A DNA stretch of 6,003 nucleotides. Origin: Nitrososphaerota archaeon. GTDB taxonomy: Archaea; Thermoproteota; Nitrososphaeria; Nitrososphaerales; UBA57. The stretch lies in assembly GCA_022572285.1 (NCBI GenBank), contig JACZWF010000100.1, positions 1 through 6,003 on the forward strand. The letters are read 5' to 3'. Position 1 is the stretch's first letter, and each line of letters begins with the position of its first letter. The notes under the pieces were generated by a model. It did no database searches. It was not told the origin of the DNA and saw only the letters and a program-made list of their open reading frames with translations. Positions 5,696-6,003 of this stretch are shown piece by piece. A program made the translations under genes and the position numbers.

Positions 5696-6001
5696 ATGCA
5701 AGAGATTAAACACGGTTTTTACACCCCATATTTCTACTGGTATTTTCCGATAATAGTAGCTGGAGAGGAGAACCTATTTGAGAATGAAGGGTTGAAGCTA
5801 AACGTTCAAGACATAGTAAAAAGTGGCCAGCCCGAGGATAAAGCTCAATGGTATTTGACAGCTTTGCAAGAGGGGGTTAGGAACTTCTACTTTTGCTGCA
5901 CATGGCAAGGGGTCTATAGTACCAGCTCGACGAGAAAAGGTAAGGTTGTCGCAGCGGCCCCATCAAGGTTACTCAAGACTTTTGGAATCTACACCTCCTA
6001 G
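5696..6001 (+). CDS. NMT1/THI5-like binding-protein-fold protein, N-terminal part, in-frame TAG near window end
   Basis: The first 101 residues of an NMT1/THI5-like (SsuA/Thi5-type) protein. The block KHGFYTPYFYWYFPIIVAGE (5-24) followed by LFENEGLKLNVQDI (27-40) is the classic opening strand and helix, and SGQPEDKAQWYLTALQEG (43-60), then FYFCCTWQGVYST (64-76) and VVAAAPSRLLKTFGIYT (84-100) continue lobe 1. Family members run to about 300 or more residues, so the TAG at 5999-6001 cuts it in mid-domain: a nonsense mutation, a sequencing error or a recoded stop. A TAG lies directly before the ATG, so the start is fixed and there is no signal peptide; the protein would be cytoplasmic. Yeast Thi5 is a cytoplasmic HMP-P synthase of this fold, but I cannot assign that role here. 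Cys67-Cys68 is a possible metal or redox site. It is divergently paired with the AfuA-like gene. Confidence 0.78.
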   Translation: MQEIKHGFYTPYFYWYFPIIVAGEENLFENEGLKLNVQDIVKSGQPEDKAQWYLTALQEGVRNFYFCCTWQGVYSTSSTRKGKVVAAAPSRLLKTFGIYTS

Positions 6002-6003
6002 AC

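Noticed and set aside
5999..6001. TAG as a pyrrolysine codon or reassigned stop.
   Set aside because: TAG is the natural stop of four other genes in the window, and reading through the first YnfA gene's TAG gives no family sequence.

Overview
The window looks archaeal. Three lines of evidence support this: a thiolase-family gene directly coupled to a DUF35 zinc-ribbon/OB-fold gene, a typical archaeal pair; several genes with an A/T-rich TATA-like box centred 26-28 nt before the start codon and no Shine-Dalgarno, meaning leaderless transcripts; and family variants (AIM24/TIGR00266, YnfA, a XerA-like recombinase remnant) common in archaea. Base composition is near balanced. I cannot fix the lineage; a TACK-type or Thermoplasmata-type archaeon is a guess.

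Layout. 1-1327 (+): the 3' part of a thiolase-fold gene, followed with no gap by a complete DUF35 partner. In the part of the thiolase that is visible, the nucleophilic Cys and the GHP-motif His are replaced, so it is probably not a conventional thiolase. 1333-1586 (+): a TATA box and a short ORF resembling only the N-terminal domain of a tyrosine recombinase, probably a remnant. 1592-2265 (-): two tandem YnfA/UPF0060 four-helix membrane proteins whose charge patterns suggest opposite orientations. 2266-2706: about 440 bp with no convincing gene. 2707-3102 (+): a VOC/glyoxalase-fold protein with its own Shine-Dalgarno. 3103-3480 (-): probable decayed, frameshifted gene of unknown family. 3501-4205 (+): complete AIM24/TIGR00266 protein. 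4206-4656: non-coding, with terminator-like elements and scraps of minus-strand coding. 4657-5604 (-) and 5696-end (+): divergent genes for two type-II periplasmic-binding-protein folds (AfuA-like and NMT1/THI5-like), both without signal peptides. They share a 91-bp spacer with back-to-back TATA boxes. The NMT1/THI5-like frame stops at an in-frame TAG after 101 codons, two bases before the window ends.

How the genes relate. Only two groupings are supported: thiolase-like plus DUF35 (an acyl-CoA enzyme complex) and the YnfA pair (a possible heteromeric small transporter). The rest is a loose series of short, independently transcribed genes separated by 400-bp gaps holding apparent gene debris, which suggests an eroding or accessory part of the chromosome. 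I see no rRNA, tRNA, CRISPR array or intact insertion sequence. The items most worth a second look are the catalytically altered thiolase/DUF35 pair and the divergent signal-less binding-protein pair.
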